Positions 28,044 to 36,302 of a DNA stretch of 64,000 bases are shown in pieces. This stretch comes from Paracoccus aerius (GTDB lineage: Bacteria > Pseudomonadota > Alphaproteobacteria > Rhodobacterales > Rhodobacteraceae), in assembly GCF_014656455.1 (NCBI RefSeq), contig NZ_BNCL01000007.1, positions 62,001 to 126,000 of the forward strand, in the 5' to 3' direction. Every line of letters starts with the position of its first letter. Position 1 is the first letter of the stretch. The notes below the pieces were generated by a model. The model ran no database searches and was not told where the DNA came from. It worked only from the letters and a program-made list of their open reading frames with translations. The position numbers were made by a program, and so were the translations under genes.

Positions 28044-29185
28044 AGGCCGGCGGCCTCGACGGCCTTGTGGCCCAGACGCATGACGGCGCCCTTCATGCGG
28101 CCCGTGAAGCCGGCCTCGGGCACGTCCTCGGCCGCCAGCAGCGGCGTCACCGCATCCTGTGTGCCGGGGACCGAGACGACCAGCCGGCCGATCTGATCGC
28201 CCTTGGAGATGGGCGCGGGAATGGGGGATTCATAAACCGCCTCGACCTTGACCTGGTCCTGGGAACCGGCGGGGACCAGCACGTTCACGCCGTCCTTCGT
28301 CGTCAGGCCGACGCGCGCCTTCGTGCCCAGCCAGACCGGTGCTTCCAGCACGGTGTCGCCCGCGGGCACCAGCGTTTCCATGCTGAACTGGCGGAAGGCC
28401 CAGTTGACGATCCGCTCGGACTCCTCGGCCCGCGCGGTTTCGGATTGCAAGCCGCTGATGACAAAGATCACCCGGCGCCCGTCCTGCACGGCCGATCCGA
28501 CCAGGCCATAGCCCGCTTCCTGCGTATGCCCGGTCTTCAGCCCGTCCGCCCCGATGTCCAGCTTCAGGATCGGGTTGCGGTTGAAGCGGTTCGACGGCAC
28601 CCGGTCCATGTAGCGGAACTCGGTCAGGGCAAAGTCATCGTAATACTGGGGAAAGTCGTTGATGATGTGCATGGCCAGCATCCCCAGATCCTCGGCCGAC
28701 ATCACATGGCCTTCCGCAGGCCAGCCGGTCGAGTTCTTGAAGACCGAATGCTTCAGGCCCAGCGTCTTTCCCCGTTCGGTCATCTGTCGGGCAAAGGCTT
28801 CCTCGGTCCCGGCCAGTCCTTCGGCCAGCACCACGCAGGCGTCGTTTCCGGACAGGACGATGACGCCCTTGATCAACTGCTCCACGGTCGGCGTGTCGCG
28901 GGGTTCCACGAACATCTTTGACCCGCCCATCTGCCATGCCTTGGTCGATACCGGCAGCGTGTCGTCCAGCTTCAGGCGGCCGTTCTGCAGCGCCTCGAAC
29001 ACCATGTACAGTGTCATCAGCTTGGACATGGAAGCAGGCGGGATCGGCACATCGGCGTTCTTCGACATCAGCACCGTGCTTGTGTTGACGTCATAAACCC
29101 AGGCCGAGGTTGCCGTCGTCTCGAAGGCCTGCGCCGGGGCAGCCAGACAGAAAATGGCGAGAAGCCGCAGCAGGAACGCGCGCAT
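28040..29185 (-). CDS. D-alanyl-D-alanine carboxypeptidase (PBP5/DacF-type)
   Basis: Trims the terminal D-Ala of peptidoglycan stem peptides in the periplasm. 381 residues; signal peptide MRAFLLRLLAIFCLAAPAQA. The three serine-protease motifs are present: SMSK (Ser52, Lys55), SGN (112-114) and KTG (217-219). A PBP5 C-terminal beta domain follows, ending in an amphipathic stretch (MKGAVMRLGHKAVEAAGL) that should anchor it to the membrane. ATG at 29185 chosen for the signal peptide and the AAAGGA site upstream. It leads the six-gene minus run. Confidence 0.95.
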   Translation of the reverse strand: MRAFLLRLLAIFCLAAPAQAFETTATSAWVYDVNTSTVLMSKNADVPIPPASMSKLMTLYMVFEALQNGRLKLDDTLPVSTKAWQMGGSKMFVEPRDTPTVEQLIKGVIVLSGNDACVVLAEGLAGTEEAFARQMTERGKTLGLKHSVFKNSTGWPAEGHVMSAEDLGMLAMHIINDFPQYYDDFALTEFRYMDRVPSNRFNRNPILKLDIGADGLKTGHTQEAGYGLVGSAVQDGRRVIFVISGLQSETARAEESERIVNWAFRQFSMETLVPAGDTVLEAPVWLGTKARVGLTTKDGVNVLVPAGSQDQVKVEAVYESPIPAPISKGDQIGRLVVSVPGTQDAVTPLLAAEDVPEAGFTGRMKGAVMRLGHKAVEAAGL

Positions 29186-29275
29186 GGAAGATCCTTTGCC
29201 TGTTTGGTGTCGATGGTTACAACAAGGCCATGCGTCCCGCAACGCGGGCGGCACATCCTGAGATAGAATTGATGC

Positions 29276-29848
29276 TCAGTTTCCCGTGGCCTCGCGCCAA
29301 TGGCGCCGGCACAGCGAGACATAGGTCTCGTTTCCCCCGACCTGGACCTGGGCACCTTGGGTGATGGCGCGGCCCTGCTCGTCGCGGCGGATCACCATCG
29401 TGGCCTTCTTGCCGCAATGGCAGATCGTGCGAACCTCGCGCAGGTCGTCGGCCAAGGCCAGCAGCGCGGCCGACCCGGGAAATAGTTCGCCCCGGAAGTC
29501 GACGCGCAGGCCATAGCACATCACCGGGATGCGCAGGTCGTCCGCCACGCGGGCCAGTTGCCACACCTGGGCAGATGACAGGAACTGCGCCTCGTCCACG
29601 AAGACGCAGGCGCAATCCGCCGCCCGGTCTTGGATCAGCGCGAACATGTCGGTGGCCTCGTCGAAGGTCAGCGCGTCCTCGCCGATGCCGATGCGGCTGG
29701 CGATGCGGCCCTGTCCCGCCCGCCGGTCAAGCGCCGCCGTCAGCAGCAGCGTCCCCATCCCCCGTTCGCGATAGTTATAAGACGCCTGCAGAAGCAGCGT
29801 GCTCTTGCCCGCGTTCATGGTCGAGTAATGGAAATAGAGCTTGGCCAT
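29276..29848 (-). CDS. tdk: Thymidine kinase
   Basis: Salvages thymidine to dTMP. 190 residues, type II thymidine kinase: P-loop [16 protein letters not shown], Walker-[11 protein letters not shown], and zinc ligands in ICHCGKKA and SLCRRH. ATG at 29848 ([16 protein letters not shown]) is the family start; the longer reading adds eight unlikely residues. It is followed after 90 bases by the carboxypeptidase gene. The helicase upstream ends in an intrinsic terminator, so tdk has its own promoter. Confidence 0.96.
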   Translation of the reverse strand: MAKLYFHYSTMNAGKSTLLLQASYNYRERGMGTLLLTAALDRRAGQGRIASRIGIGEDALTFDEATDMFALIQDRAADCACVFVDEAQFLSSAQVWQLARVADDLRIPVMCYGLRVDFRGELFPGSAALLALADDLREVRTICHCGKKATMVIRRDEQGRAITQGAQVQVGGNETYVSLCRRHWREATGN

Positions 29849-29886
29849 GCCGCCAGATAGCCGCGCGCCCAAGGCGCATCAAGGTT

Positions 29887-29920
29887 GCAAAAAAGCCGCA
29901 GGGCGCGAACCCTGCGGCTT
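29887..29920 (-). terminator. Intrinsic terminator after the RhlE-like helicase
   Basis: An 11-base perfect stem (29893-29903 with 29910-29920, loop of 6) is followed on the minus strand by a run of T residues (complement of 29889-29894). It lies about 40 bases past the helicase stop. Confidence 0.85.
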
Positions 29921-29958
29921 CTTCGTTGTCAAAATACCCAAAGGGCGACATCGCCCCC
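29918..29958 (-). repeat. Post-stop hairpin plus 19-base motif, copy C
   Basis: On the minus strand, 4 bases past the helicase stop, GGGGGCGATGTCGCCC can fold, and the motif TATTTTGACAACGAAGAAG follows. The motif's last bases run into the terminator stem. The order matches copies A and B. Confidence 0.5.
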
Positions 29959-29962
29959 GGCG

Positions 29963-31333
29963 TTACGCCTGCCGGCTTTTCGGCGCACGAGAGGGACGGC
30001 GCGCCGGCCGCTTGTTCCCGCCCGCGCCCATCGGCTTGCCCATGCCCGGGCCACGACCGCCCTGCGGACGGGCCGAAGGAACCGGACCAACCGGGGGTTC
30101 GCCCCCGATGACCGGGATCGCGGCCTTCATGGCCTTTTCGATGGCGCGCAGTTCGCCGACCTCGGCCGGGGCGCAGAAGGCCACGGCGCGGCCGTCGCGG
30201 CCTGCGCGCGCGGTGCGGCCGATCCGGTGGACATAGTTTTCCGGCACGTTCGGCAGGTCATAGTTATAGACATGCGCGACCTCGGGGATATCCAGGCCAC
30301 GGGCGGCGACGTCGGTCGCCACCAGCACCTGCGTCTGCCCCTTGCGGAAGGCGTCCAGCGCCCGTTCCCGCTGGCCCTGCGACTTGTTGCCGTGGATCGC
30401 GGCAACCGCGAAGCCCCACTTCTCCAGCAGCTTGGCCAGCTTTTCCGATCCATGCTTGGTGCGGCCAAAGACCATCGCCAGCTCGCCCGGATGCTTGGAC
30501 AGGTATTCCGCCAGCAGCGTCGCCTTGTCGCCCTGCGTCACGAAATGCACGCCCTGCTCGATCTTCTTGGCCGCCTGGCCGGGAGGGTTGACGGCGACCC
30601 GGACCGGATCGGTCAGATAAGTGTCGGCCAGTTCCTCCATCAGCTTGGGCATGGTGGCGGAAAACAGCAGCGTCTGGCGGTCCTTCGGCAGCATCCGCGC
30701 GATCTTGCGCAGCGTGTGGATGAAGCCGATGTCCAGCATCTGGTCGGCCTCGTCCAGCACCAGATAGGTGGTGGCCTCCAGGCTGATCGCGCGCCGCTCG
30801 ATCAGGTCCATCAGGCGCCCCGGCGTGGCGATCAGCACATCGACGCCGCGCGACAGCCGTTCCGTCTGCACGTTGATGGACGCGCCGCCCACGACGCGGA
30901 AGCTGCGGATCGGCGTGCCTTCGGCATAGGCGTCGATATTGGTGGCGATCTGCGTCGCCAGTTCGCGGGTTGGGGCCAGGATCAGCGCGCGGCAGGTCTT
31001 GGGATCGGGCTTCTTGCCGAAGTTGATCAGCCGGGTCAGCATCGGCAGGCCGAAGGCCGCCGTCTTGCCGGTGCCGGTCTGGGCCAGACCCAGCACGTCG
31101 CGGCCCTTGACGACCGCCGGAATGGCCTCGTCCTGGATCGGCGTGGGCTTCGTCAGCCCCATCGCGGCCACGTTGGCGTTGATGCGGTGGTCGATGCCCA
31201 TGTCGGCAAAGGGACCGGTGGGCAGCGGATCACGGGCAGGCGCCCTGCGGCCTTCGTTCGCGTCGAAATTGGGCAGGTTGCGCGGCCGGGGTTTCTGGCC
31301 GCGGGACGGGCGGCGGCTATTGGTCGGTTCCAT
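29963..31333 (-). CDS. DEAD-box RNA helicase, RhlE-like
   Basis: 456 residues. Motifs: Q region GLTKPTPIQDEAIP, I AQTGTGKTAAFGLP, Ia APTRELATQ, Ib TPGRLMDL, II VLDEADQMLDIGF, III FSATMP, V ATDVAARGLDIPEV, VI HRIGRTARAGRDG. The tail after residue 410 is rich in Gly, Arg, Pro and Lys and should bind RNA. It unwinds RNA in ribosome assembly or mRNA decay in related proteins. ATG at 31333 has GAGAG upstream and a stretch of seven T residues between the ribosome site and the start. Monocistronic. Confidence 0.93.
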   Translation of the reverse strand: MEPTNSRRPSRGQKPRPRNLPNFDANEGRRAPARDPLPTGPFADMGIDHRINANVAAMGLTKPTPIQDEAIPAVVKGRDVLGLAQTGTGKTAAFGLPMLTRLINFGKKPDPKTCRALILAPTRELATQIATNIDAYAEGTPIRSFRVVGGASINVQTERLSRGVDVLIATPGRLMDLIERRAISLEATTYLVLDEADQMLDIGFIHTLRKIARMLPKDRQTLLFSATMPKLMEELADTYLTDPVRVAVNPPGQAAKKIEQGVHFVTQGDKATLLAEYLSKHPGELAMVFGRTKHGSEKLAKLLEKWGFAVAAIHGNKSQGQRERALDAFRKGQTQVLVATDVAARGLDIPEVAHVYNYDLPNVPENYVHRIGRTARAGRDGRAVAFCAPAEVGELRAIEKAMKAAIPVIGGEPPVGPVPSARPQGGRGPGMGKPMGAGGNKRPARRPSRAPKSRQA

Positions 31334-31690
31334 AAAAAAACTCTCGTGCCCCGTCCCCCGTATCGGACGCAAGGCAATGGCCGCGACGATACGCGGCGTT
31401 CAGCAGGGATGCAGGCGCGATACGAGGATGCCCGCAAGCCTCCCCGCGTGAATGGGAAACTGGAATGATTGCCGGACCCTGGGCGAAAAACGCGGCTGCT
31501 CACGCGGCAGCAGGCATCGGCTGGACCCACATGGGGCGGTTTGACGTGAAAGTCAAGTCGCACCGGCAGGCCTGCATCTTGTTAACGATGTTTAACAATG
31601 GCTGTGGCAAGGCTTTCCCGCCAATGGCAAGATGTGCAGACAAAGCGGCTTTGATTTTGTTCCAGTTTACGTTTTTCAGGAGTGCGGGCC
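31334..31690. other. Divergent intergenic region, RhlE-like helicase / RTX gene
   Basis: These 357 bases contain no convincing gene. Base composition falls towards the RTX start. Two dyads lie upstream of the RTX gene: TTGAC-GTGAAA-GTCAA (31541-31556) and TGTTAA-CGATGT-TTAACA (31580-31597). Both helicase and RTX promoters must be here. Confidence 0.6.
31541..31597 (+). promoter_or_regulatory. Two dyads upstream of the RTX gene
   Basis: TTGAC-N6-GTCAA (31541-31556) and TGTTAA-N6-TTAACA (31580-31597) are perfect inverted repeats with 6-base spacers, their centres 40 bases apart. They lie 94-150 bases before the RTX start codon. They may bind regulators of this gene; no regulator gene is adjacent. 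Confidence 0.4.
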
Positions 31691-32650
31691 ATGGCTACCG
31701 TCAAGGCGTATTACGGGATCGACAGCCAGATGCTCGATCTCAACTTCTATTCGCGCCATTTTTTTGAAGATTTCTTCTATGAAGACATCGACATTTGGTA
31801 TGAAGGCCGGACGTATCAAGACATCTATTCGATCAACGGCTGGGACTGGCCAACCGACCTGCTTCTTTCAGTCATGGGAAGCGGCTTTGGCTTCAACCCT
31901 TGGGGCGCGGTGGTTCGCGGAACCGTGACTGCAATAACGGAAGAAATCTATGACGGTGACATGATCTGGATTGCCCAGGATGTGTCCGTCTCTGCGGCAA
32001 GGCTCTATGGTGCCGGGCTGACACCCGGAGACGCGGACGACCGGGCTGTGCTCGCCTCGATGATGGCCGGGAACGACACCGTCAACCTCAGCGCCTTTGA
32101 CGACCGGTTCGAGGGATGGGCGGGCCATGACCGGATGTTCGGGCATGGCGGCAATGACACGCTGATCGGCGGGACGGGCAATGACGTGCTGGACGGAGCG
32201 TCCGGCATCGACAGGCTTGTGGCCGGCGACGGGCAGGACTGGTTGCGGGGCGGCACGGGCAAGGACCGGCTGGAAGGCGGCGGCGGGGCAGACACGCTGG
32301 AAGGCGGCGCGGGCCAGGACCGGATGCTGGCCGGTCTGGACACCGCGCGGGATGTCTTCGTTTTCCGCGGCACGGGCGACAGCGTTCGCGGGTCGCAGCG
32401 CGACACGATCCTGCAGTTCCGGGCGGGTCAGGACGACATCGACCTGTCTGGCGTCGACGCCCATTCTGGACGGGGCGGAAACCAGGCCTTTGCCTTTGCC
32501 GGCACCAAGGCCGCCGCGCATTCACTCTGGTATGTCAAGCATGCCGATGGCGTTCTGGTCCAAGGCGACGTGAACGGCAACAAGACCGCCGATTTCGAAA
32601 TCTGGGTGGATGACGCGACGCGCCTTGGCGCGAGCGACTTCATCCTCTAG
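31691..32650 (+). CDS. RTX-type calcium-binding protein, likely type I secreted
   Basis: 319 residues. Residues 1-135 form a unique aromatic and acidic domain ([20 protein letters not shown]). Residues 142-214 hold about eight glycine-rich nonapeptides of RTX type ([27 protein letters not shown]). The C-terminal region is of M10-C type and ends [12 protein letters not shown], a typical uncleaved type I secretion signal. No protease motif is present. Base composition in the first 300 bases is clearly lower in GC than the neighbours. ATG at 31691 follows AGGAG. No ABC/membrane-fusion secretion genes are adjacent. Possibly an acquired or fast-evolving surface protein. Confidence 0.85.
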   Translation: MATVKAYYGIDSQMLDLNFYSRHFFEDFFYEDIDIWYEGRTYQDIYSINGWDWPTDLLLSVMGSGFGFNPWGAVVRGTVTAITEEIYDGDMIWIAQDVSVSAARLYGAGLTPGDADDRAVLASMMAGNDTVNLSAFDDRFEGWAGHDRMFGHGGNDTLIGGTGNDVLDGASGIDRLVAGDGQDWLRGGTGKDRLEGGGGADTLEGGAGQDRMLAGLDTARDVFVFRGTGDSVRGSQRDTILQFRAGQDDIDLSGVDAHSGRGGNQAFAFAGTKAAAHSLWYVKHADGVLVQGDVNGNKTADFEIWVDDATRLGASDFIL

Positions 32651-33096
32651 GCACGGTCGGCCGTGTCCAGCCAGATCGTCACCGGCCCGTCATTCGTCAG
32701 CCTTACCTTCATGTCCGCGCCGAAGCTGCCGGTCTGGACCGGGATCCCCTGTGCGGCAAGGCTGTCTGCGAAATGTTCGTAAAGCCGCCGCCCATCCTCG
32801 GGCGCTGCGGCTGACGAAAAGCCGGGGCGGTTGCCGGTGCGGGTGTCGGCCGCCAGGGTGAACTGGCTGACCACTAGGGCGCCGCCGCCCATGTCCAGCA
32901 GCGACCGGTTCATCCGGTCCTGGTCGTCGCGGAAGATGCGCAGCTTGGCCACCCTCGCGGCCAGCTTGTCGGCCGCGGCCTCGTCGTCGCCCGTCATCGC
33001 GCAGACCAGCACCAGAAGCCCCGGCCCGGTGCGGCCGATCACCGCGCCCTCGACCTCGACCGAGGCTTCGGTGACCCGTTGGACAAGCGCGCGCAT
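32647..33096 (-). CDS. dtd: D-aminoacyl-tRNA deacylase
   Basis: Removes D-amino acids (and glycine mischarged on tRNA-Ala) from tRNAs. 149 residues, the family length: [20 protein letters not shown] at the N-terminus, the catalytic-site motifs [10 protein letters not shown] and [11 protein letters not shown] (Gly-cisPro). The start shares one base with the stop of the small membrane-protein gene upstream (TGATG). Its 3' end overlaps the RTX gene by 4 bases in convergent orientation. Confidence 0.95.
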   Translation of the reverse strand: MRALVQRVTEASVEVEGAVIGRTGPGLLVLVCAMTGDDEAAADKLAARVAKLRIFRDDQDRMNRSLLDMGGGALVVSQFTLAADTRTGNRPGFSSAAAPEDGRRLYEHFADSLAAQGIPVQTGSFGADMKVRLTNDGPVTIWLDTADRA

Positions 33097-33320
33097 CAGC
33101 CCAGCATGATCCCGGCAATCACCGCCATCAGCCCGATCATCGATGCGCCAAGGGCGGCCATGTTCACCGCCACGACCCTGCGCATCCGTTCGCGCAGCGC
33201 CGCGTCGTCCAGCCCGGCGCTGCGGGCGCGGGCCACCGTCGCGATGCACCAGATCAGCGCCGCGACCCCCGCCAGGGTCAGCGCGGCGCCCCCCCAGATC
33301 AGCCAGTTGAAAACCGTCAT
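33096..33320 (-). CDS. Small two-helix membrane protein
   Basis: 74 residues with two hydrophobic helices (residues 5-27 [20 protein letters not shown] and 51-73 [20 protein letters not shown]) joined by a basic loop with RARS and RERMRR. Translationally coupled to dtd through a TGATG overlap. No family recognised; the tight coupling and clean hydrophobic pattern support a real gene. Confidence 0.75.
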   Translation of the reverse strand: MTVFNWLIWGGAALTLAGVAALIWCIATVARARSAGLDDAALRERMRRVVAVNMAALGASMIGLMAVIAGIMLG

Positions 33321-33435
33321 CGGACCATCCTTGCCAATGTTTCGGCCCGTGGCCTAGCGGCGATTGCGCGTTGCGGCAAGACCGCCTAACAGATGCCGCA
33401 AAGGACGGGCAGGATCAAACGGAAGGAAGACCCCG

Positions 33436-33687
33436 ATGAAGGACGACCAGGCCTACAGCGTCGCCGCAGACGAGTTGCGCCAGTTCATCGAGCAGTTCGA
33501 ACAGCTCGAGGCCGAGAAGAAGGACATCGCCGAGCGTCAGAAGGAAGTCATGACCGAGGCCAAGGCGCGGGGCTATGACACCAAGGTGATGAAGAAGATC
33601 GTCGCCCTGCGCAAGCGCGACCGCGACGACATCGCCGAGGAGGAGGCGATCCTGGAAATGTACAAGCAGGCGCTTGGCATGGGCTGA
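33436..33687 (+). CDS. gapR: GapR-family nucleoid-associated protein (DUF2312)
   Basis: 83 residues, coiled-coil helical protein: YSVAADELRQFIEQFEQLEA, EKKDIAERQKEVMTEAKARG, YDTKVMKKIVALRKR. GapR of Caulobacter clamps overtwisted DNA ahead of replication and transcription and stimulates topoisomerases. ATG at 33436 has GGAAGGAAGA upstream. It stands alone, 148 bases before the DbpA-type helicase. Confidence 0.93.
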   Translation: MKDDQAYSVAADELRQFIEQFEQLEAEKKDIAERQKEVMTEAKARGYDTKVMKKIVALRKRDRDDIAEEEAILEMYKQALGMG

Positions 33688-33834
33688 GGCCCTTATTCCT
33701 TTGACTTCCCGTGTCTGATCCCCTATGGACGCCCCTTCGGCTTCGCATTTCCGGGGCGGCGGACCAAGGGAGATGTCTGTCGCAAGGATCGCGGTGCCTT
33801 CACGGGTGTCCGCACCCCCCATTCTGGCGATGAC

Positions 33835-35706
33835 ATGACAGACAAGACGATAGCCGCGCCCCTGGCCGCGGCTCTGGCGGCCAAGGGCTATGCCAGCCTT
33901 ACCTCGGTTCAGCAGGCGGTTCTGGAAAGCGACGCGGAAGGCCGCGACATGCTGGTTTCGGCCCAGACCGGGTCCGGCAAGACCGTGGCCTTCGGCCTGG
34001 CCATCGCGCCGCAGCTTCTGGACGGCGACATCCTGCCCGACACGGATGTGCCGCTGGGCCTGGCCATCGCGCCGACGCGCGAACTGGCGCTGCAGGTCGC
34101 GGCCGAACTGACCTGGCTCTATGCCCAGGCCGGCGCCCGCATCGCCACCTGCGTGGGCGGCATGGATTACCGCAGCGAACGCCGTGCCCTGGAACGCGGC
34201 GCCCATATCGTCGTGGGCACCCCCGGCCGCCTTCGCGACCATATCGAACGCGGGTCGCTGGACCTGTCCGGCCTGCGCGTGGCCGTCCTGGACGAGGCGG
34301 ACGAGATGCTGGACCTCGGCTTCCGCGAGGATCTGGAATTCATCCTGCAATCCGCGCCCGAAGACCGCCGGACGCTGATGTTCTCGGCCACCGTGCCCCC
34401 CGCGATCGAACAGCTTGCCGGCACCTTCCAGCGTGACGCCAAGCGCATCATGGCGCAGGGCGAATCGCGCCAGCACGGCGACATCGAATACCGCGCCTTC
34501 AACGTCGCCGCCCGCGACCGCGAACCCGCGATCTTCAACATCCTGCGCCTGCACGAGGCGCGCACCGCGATCATCTTCTGCAAGACCCGCGCCAACGTGA
34601 ACCACCTTCTGGCCCGCATGGGCAACCGGGGCTTCAAGGCCGTGGCGCTGTCGGGCGAGTTGAGCCAGCAGGAGCGCACCCATGCGCTGCAGGCGCTGCG
34701 CGACGGCCGGGCACAGGTCTGCGTGGCGACCGACGTGGCGGCGCGCGGCATCGACCTGCCGGGGCTGGAACTGGTGATCCATGCCGACCTGCCCACCAAT
34801 TCGGAAACGCTGCTGCACCGCTCGGGCCGGACGGGACGGGCAGGGGCCAAGGGCGTCTCGGCCCTGATCGTGATGCCCTCCGAGATCCGCAAGGCGCAGA
34901 TGCTTCTGAAGCGCGCCCGGGTCGAGGCCGAATGGGGTCCCGCGCCTTCGGCCGACGAGGTTCGCGTCCAAGACGACACCCGGATGCTGGACCACCCGGC
35001 CCTGCGCGACGGGTCCGAGGACGACGGGGACATGGCCCGCACCCTGTTGGACCGGTTCGGCCCGGACCGGCTGGCCCAGGCCTTCATCCGCATGTGGCGC
35101 GAAGGCCGCCCCGCACCCGAGGAGCTGACGGTCCTGACCGATCGCGCCCCTGCTGCCGCCCGTGAACGCCCGCCTTTCGGCGAGGCGGTGTGGTTCTCGC
35201 TTTCGGTGGGCCATAGCGGCCGGGCCGAGGCCCGCTGGCTGCTGCCCAAGATCTGCGACGGCGGCGGCATCAACCGCGACGCGATCGGCGCGATCCGCGT
35301 CCGTGAGCACGAGACCTTCGTCCAGATCGCCGTGGCCCAGGCCGGCAATTTCGGCAAGGCGATGGAGCTTGAGCCTGACCTGATGATGCGCCGGCTTGAA
35401 GGCGAGCCGAACCTGGACCGGCCCGCACCGCGCGCAACCGATACTCGTCCCGCCCGTCGCAAGCCCGAGGGGGATTGGCAAAAGCCCGCCCGCACGGACG
35501 ATGCGGAAACGGCCGTCGCCAAGCCCCGCAAGGCCCGCTGGACCCCCGAGGATCGCGCGGCCAAGGGCGCCAAGCCCAGCCGTCCCGCCTTCGACAAGCC
35601 CGGCGGGTCGCGTTCCGGTGCGCCAAAGCCTGCGGGCGCCCGCGACCGCGGCGCCAAGTTCGCCGCGCCCCGAAAAGGCGGAAAGCCGCGCAAGGGCGAT
35701 TACTGA
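33835..35706 (+). CDS. DEAD-box RNA helicase with DbpA-type RNA-binding domain
   Basis: 623 residues. Core motifs: I AQTGSGKTVAFGLA, Ia APTRELALQ, II VLDEADEMLDLGF, III FSATVP, V ATDVAARGIDLPG, VI HRSGRTGRAGAKG. A linker of about 90 residues leads to a DbpA/CsdA RNA-recognition domain (VWFSLSVGHSGRAEARWLLP, then KICDGGGINRDAIGAIRVRE, ETFVQIAV) near residues 455-515. The last 100 residues are a Lys/Arg/Pro-rich tail. Related proteins (DbpA, CsdA/DeaD) act in large-subunit assembly and cold adaptation. A clean intrinsic terminator follows. Confidence 0.93.
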   Translation: MTDKTIAAPLAAALAAKGYASLTSVQQAVLESDAEGRDMLVSAQTGSGKTVAFGLAIAPQLLDGDILPDTDVPLGLAIAPTRELALQVAAELTWLYAQAGARIATCVGGMDYRSERRALERGAHIVVGTPGRLRDHIERGSLDLSGLRVAVLDEADEMLDLGFREDLEFILQSAPEDRRTLMFSATVPPAIEQLAGTFQRDAKRIMAQGESRQHGDIEYRAFNVAARDREPAIFNILRLHEARTAIIFCKTRANVNHLLARMGNRGFKAVALSGELSQQERTHALQALRDGRAQVCVATDVAARGIDLPGLELVIHADLPTNSETLLHRSGRTGRAGAKGVSALIVMPSEIRKAQMLLKRARVEAEWGPAPSADEVRVQDDTRMLDHPALRDGSEDDGDMARTLLDRFGPDRLAQAFIRMWREGRPAPEELTVLTDRAPAAARERPPFGEAVWFSLSVGHSGRAEARWLLPKICDGGGINRDAIGAIRVREHETFVQIAVAQAGNFGKAMELEPDLMMRRLEGEPNLDRPAPRATDTRPARRKPEGDWQKPARTDDAETAVAKPRKARWTPEDRAAKGAKPSRPAFDKPGGSRSGAPKPAGARDRGAKFAAPRKGGKPRKGDY

Positions 35707-35713
35707 AGCTTTG

Positions 35714-35739
35714 AAGGCGCCCTGACCGGGCGCCTTTTT
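35714..35739 (+). terminator. Intrinsic terminator of the DbpA-type helicase
   Basis: AAGGCGCCC and GGGCGCCTT pair perfectly (9 base pairs, 5-base loop) and end in TTTTT, 8 bases past the stop. A textbook rho-independent terminator. Confidence 0.9.
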
Positions 35740-35769
35740 CGCAAGCGGCCGTCGTATTCACGATTAATG

Positions 35770-35784
35770 TTGACCTTGGGTCAA
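35770..35784. promoter_or_regulatory. Dyad upstream of the HU-like gene
   Basis: TTGACC-TTG-GGTCAA is a perfect 6-base inverted repeat with a 3-base centre, 48 bases before the start codon. Its left arm could also serve as a -35 hexamer. Candidate operator; regulator unknown. Confidence 0.45.
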
Positions 35785-35831
35785 ACTAGTTCCACGCTGA
35801 ACCCGTGTTTCCCGTTGTGGTGGAGTATGTG

Positions 35832-36146
35832 ATGATTAAACGTGTTTCCCCCCCCGGCAAGGATCCTGACGCGGTTCCTCGCAATCCCCAGCCTGCGCAT
35901 GTCCTGCAGAAGAAGGATTTCGTGGACCGGGTCGTCGCGGCAAGCGGCGCCAAGAAGGCCGACGCCCGCCCCATCATCGAGGCGACGCTGGCGCAACTGG
36001 GAAAGGCCTTGTCCGCAGGCGAAACCCTGGCCGTGCCGCCCCTGGGCCGCGCGCGGGTCAACCTTGAACGCGACCAGCGTGGCGGAGAAATCATCACCCT
36101 GCGCCTGCGCCGCCGCCCTTCCAGCATCCAGCATTCCGCCGACTGA
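35832..36146 (+). CDS. HU-like DNA-binding protein
   Basis: 104 residues. Residues 24-95 follow the HU/IHF pattern: KKDFVDRVVAASGAKKADAR, IIEATLAQLGKALSAGETLA, VPPLGRARVNLERDQRGGEI. The beta-arm is abbreviated, and a proline-rich N-terminal extension (KRVSPPGKDPDAVPRNPQPA) precedes it. Such divergent HU paralogues are common in Rhodobacterales beside the normal hup gene. ATG at 35832 with GGAG 6 bases upstream is preferred over the GTG at 35805. Nucleoid role inferred. Confidence 0.75.
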   Translation: MIKRVSPPGKDPDAVPRNPQPAHVLQKKDFVDRVVAASGAKKADARPIIEATLAQLGKALSAGETLAVPPLGRARVNLERDQRGGEIITLRLRRRPSSIQHSAD

Positions 36147-36163
36147 ATCCCGTCGATTCGCCC

Positions 36164-36192
36164 TTGCGATCCGTTTTTCCCCCTGCTAGATG
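36164..36192 (+). promoter_or_regulatory. Sigma-70-type promoter of tRNA-Val
   Basis: TTGCGA (36164-36169), a 17-base spacer, and TAGATG (36187-36192) sit 11 bases before the tRNA. Spacing and distance fit a housekeeping promoter. Confidence 0.55.
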
Positions 36193-36202
36193 CTGCGCCC
36201 AC

Positions 36203-36277
36203 GGGTGATTAGCTCAGCGGTAGAGCGCTTCGTTCACATCGAAGATGTCAGCGGTTCAAATCCGTTATCACCCACCA
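36203..36277 (+). tRNA. tRNA-Val (anticodon CAC)
   Basis: Cloverleaf by eye: acceptor GGGTGAT pairs with ATCACCC; D arm TTAGCTCAGCGGTAGAGC; anticodon stem CTTCG/CGAAG with loop TTCACAT, giving anticodon CAC (reads GUG, valine); T loop GTTCAAAT; discriminator A and encoded CCA at 36275-36277. The dusA start codon follows 25 bases later, so the tRNA and a tRNA-modifying enzyme may share a transcript. Confidence 0.97.
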
Positions 36278-36302
36278 TTTCCCCTTCCGTTGCGTCGGCC
36301 AG

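Noticed and set aside
31439..31470. Another GGAAAC motif before the RTX gene
   Set aside because: The bases 16-17 positions downstream are CCCT, not NGTT, so it does not fit the ECF-type pattern; it serves as a useful negative example.
31465..31767. 100-residue frame running into the RTX gene
   Set aside because: It overlaps the RTX start in another frame, has no domain, and spans the dyads and promoter region.
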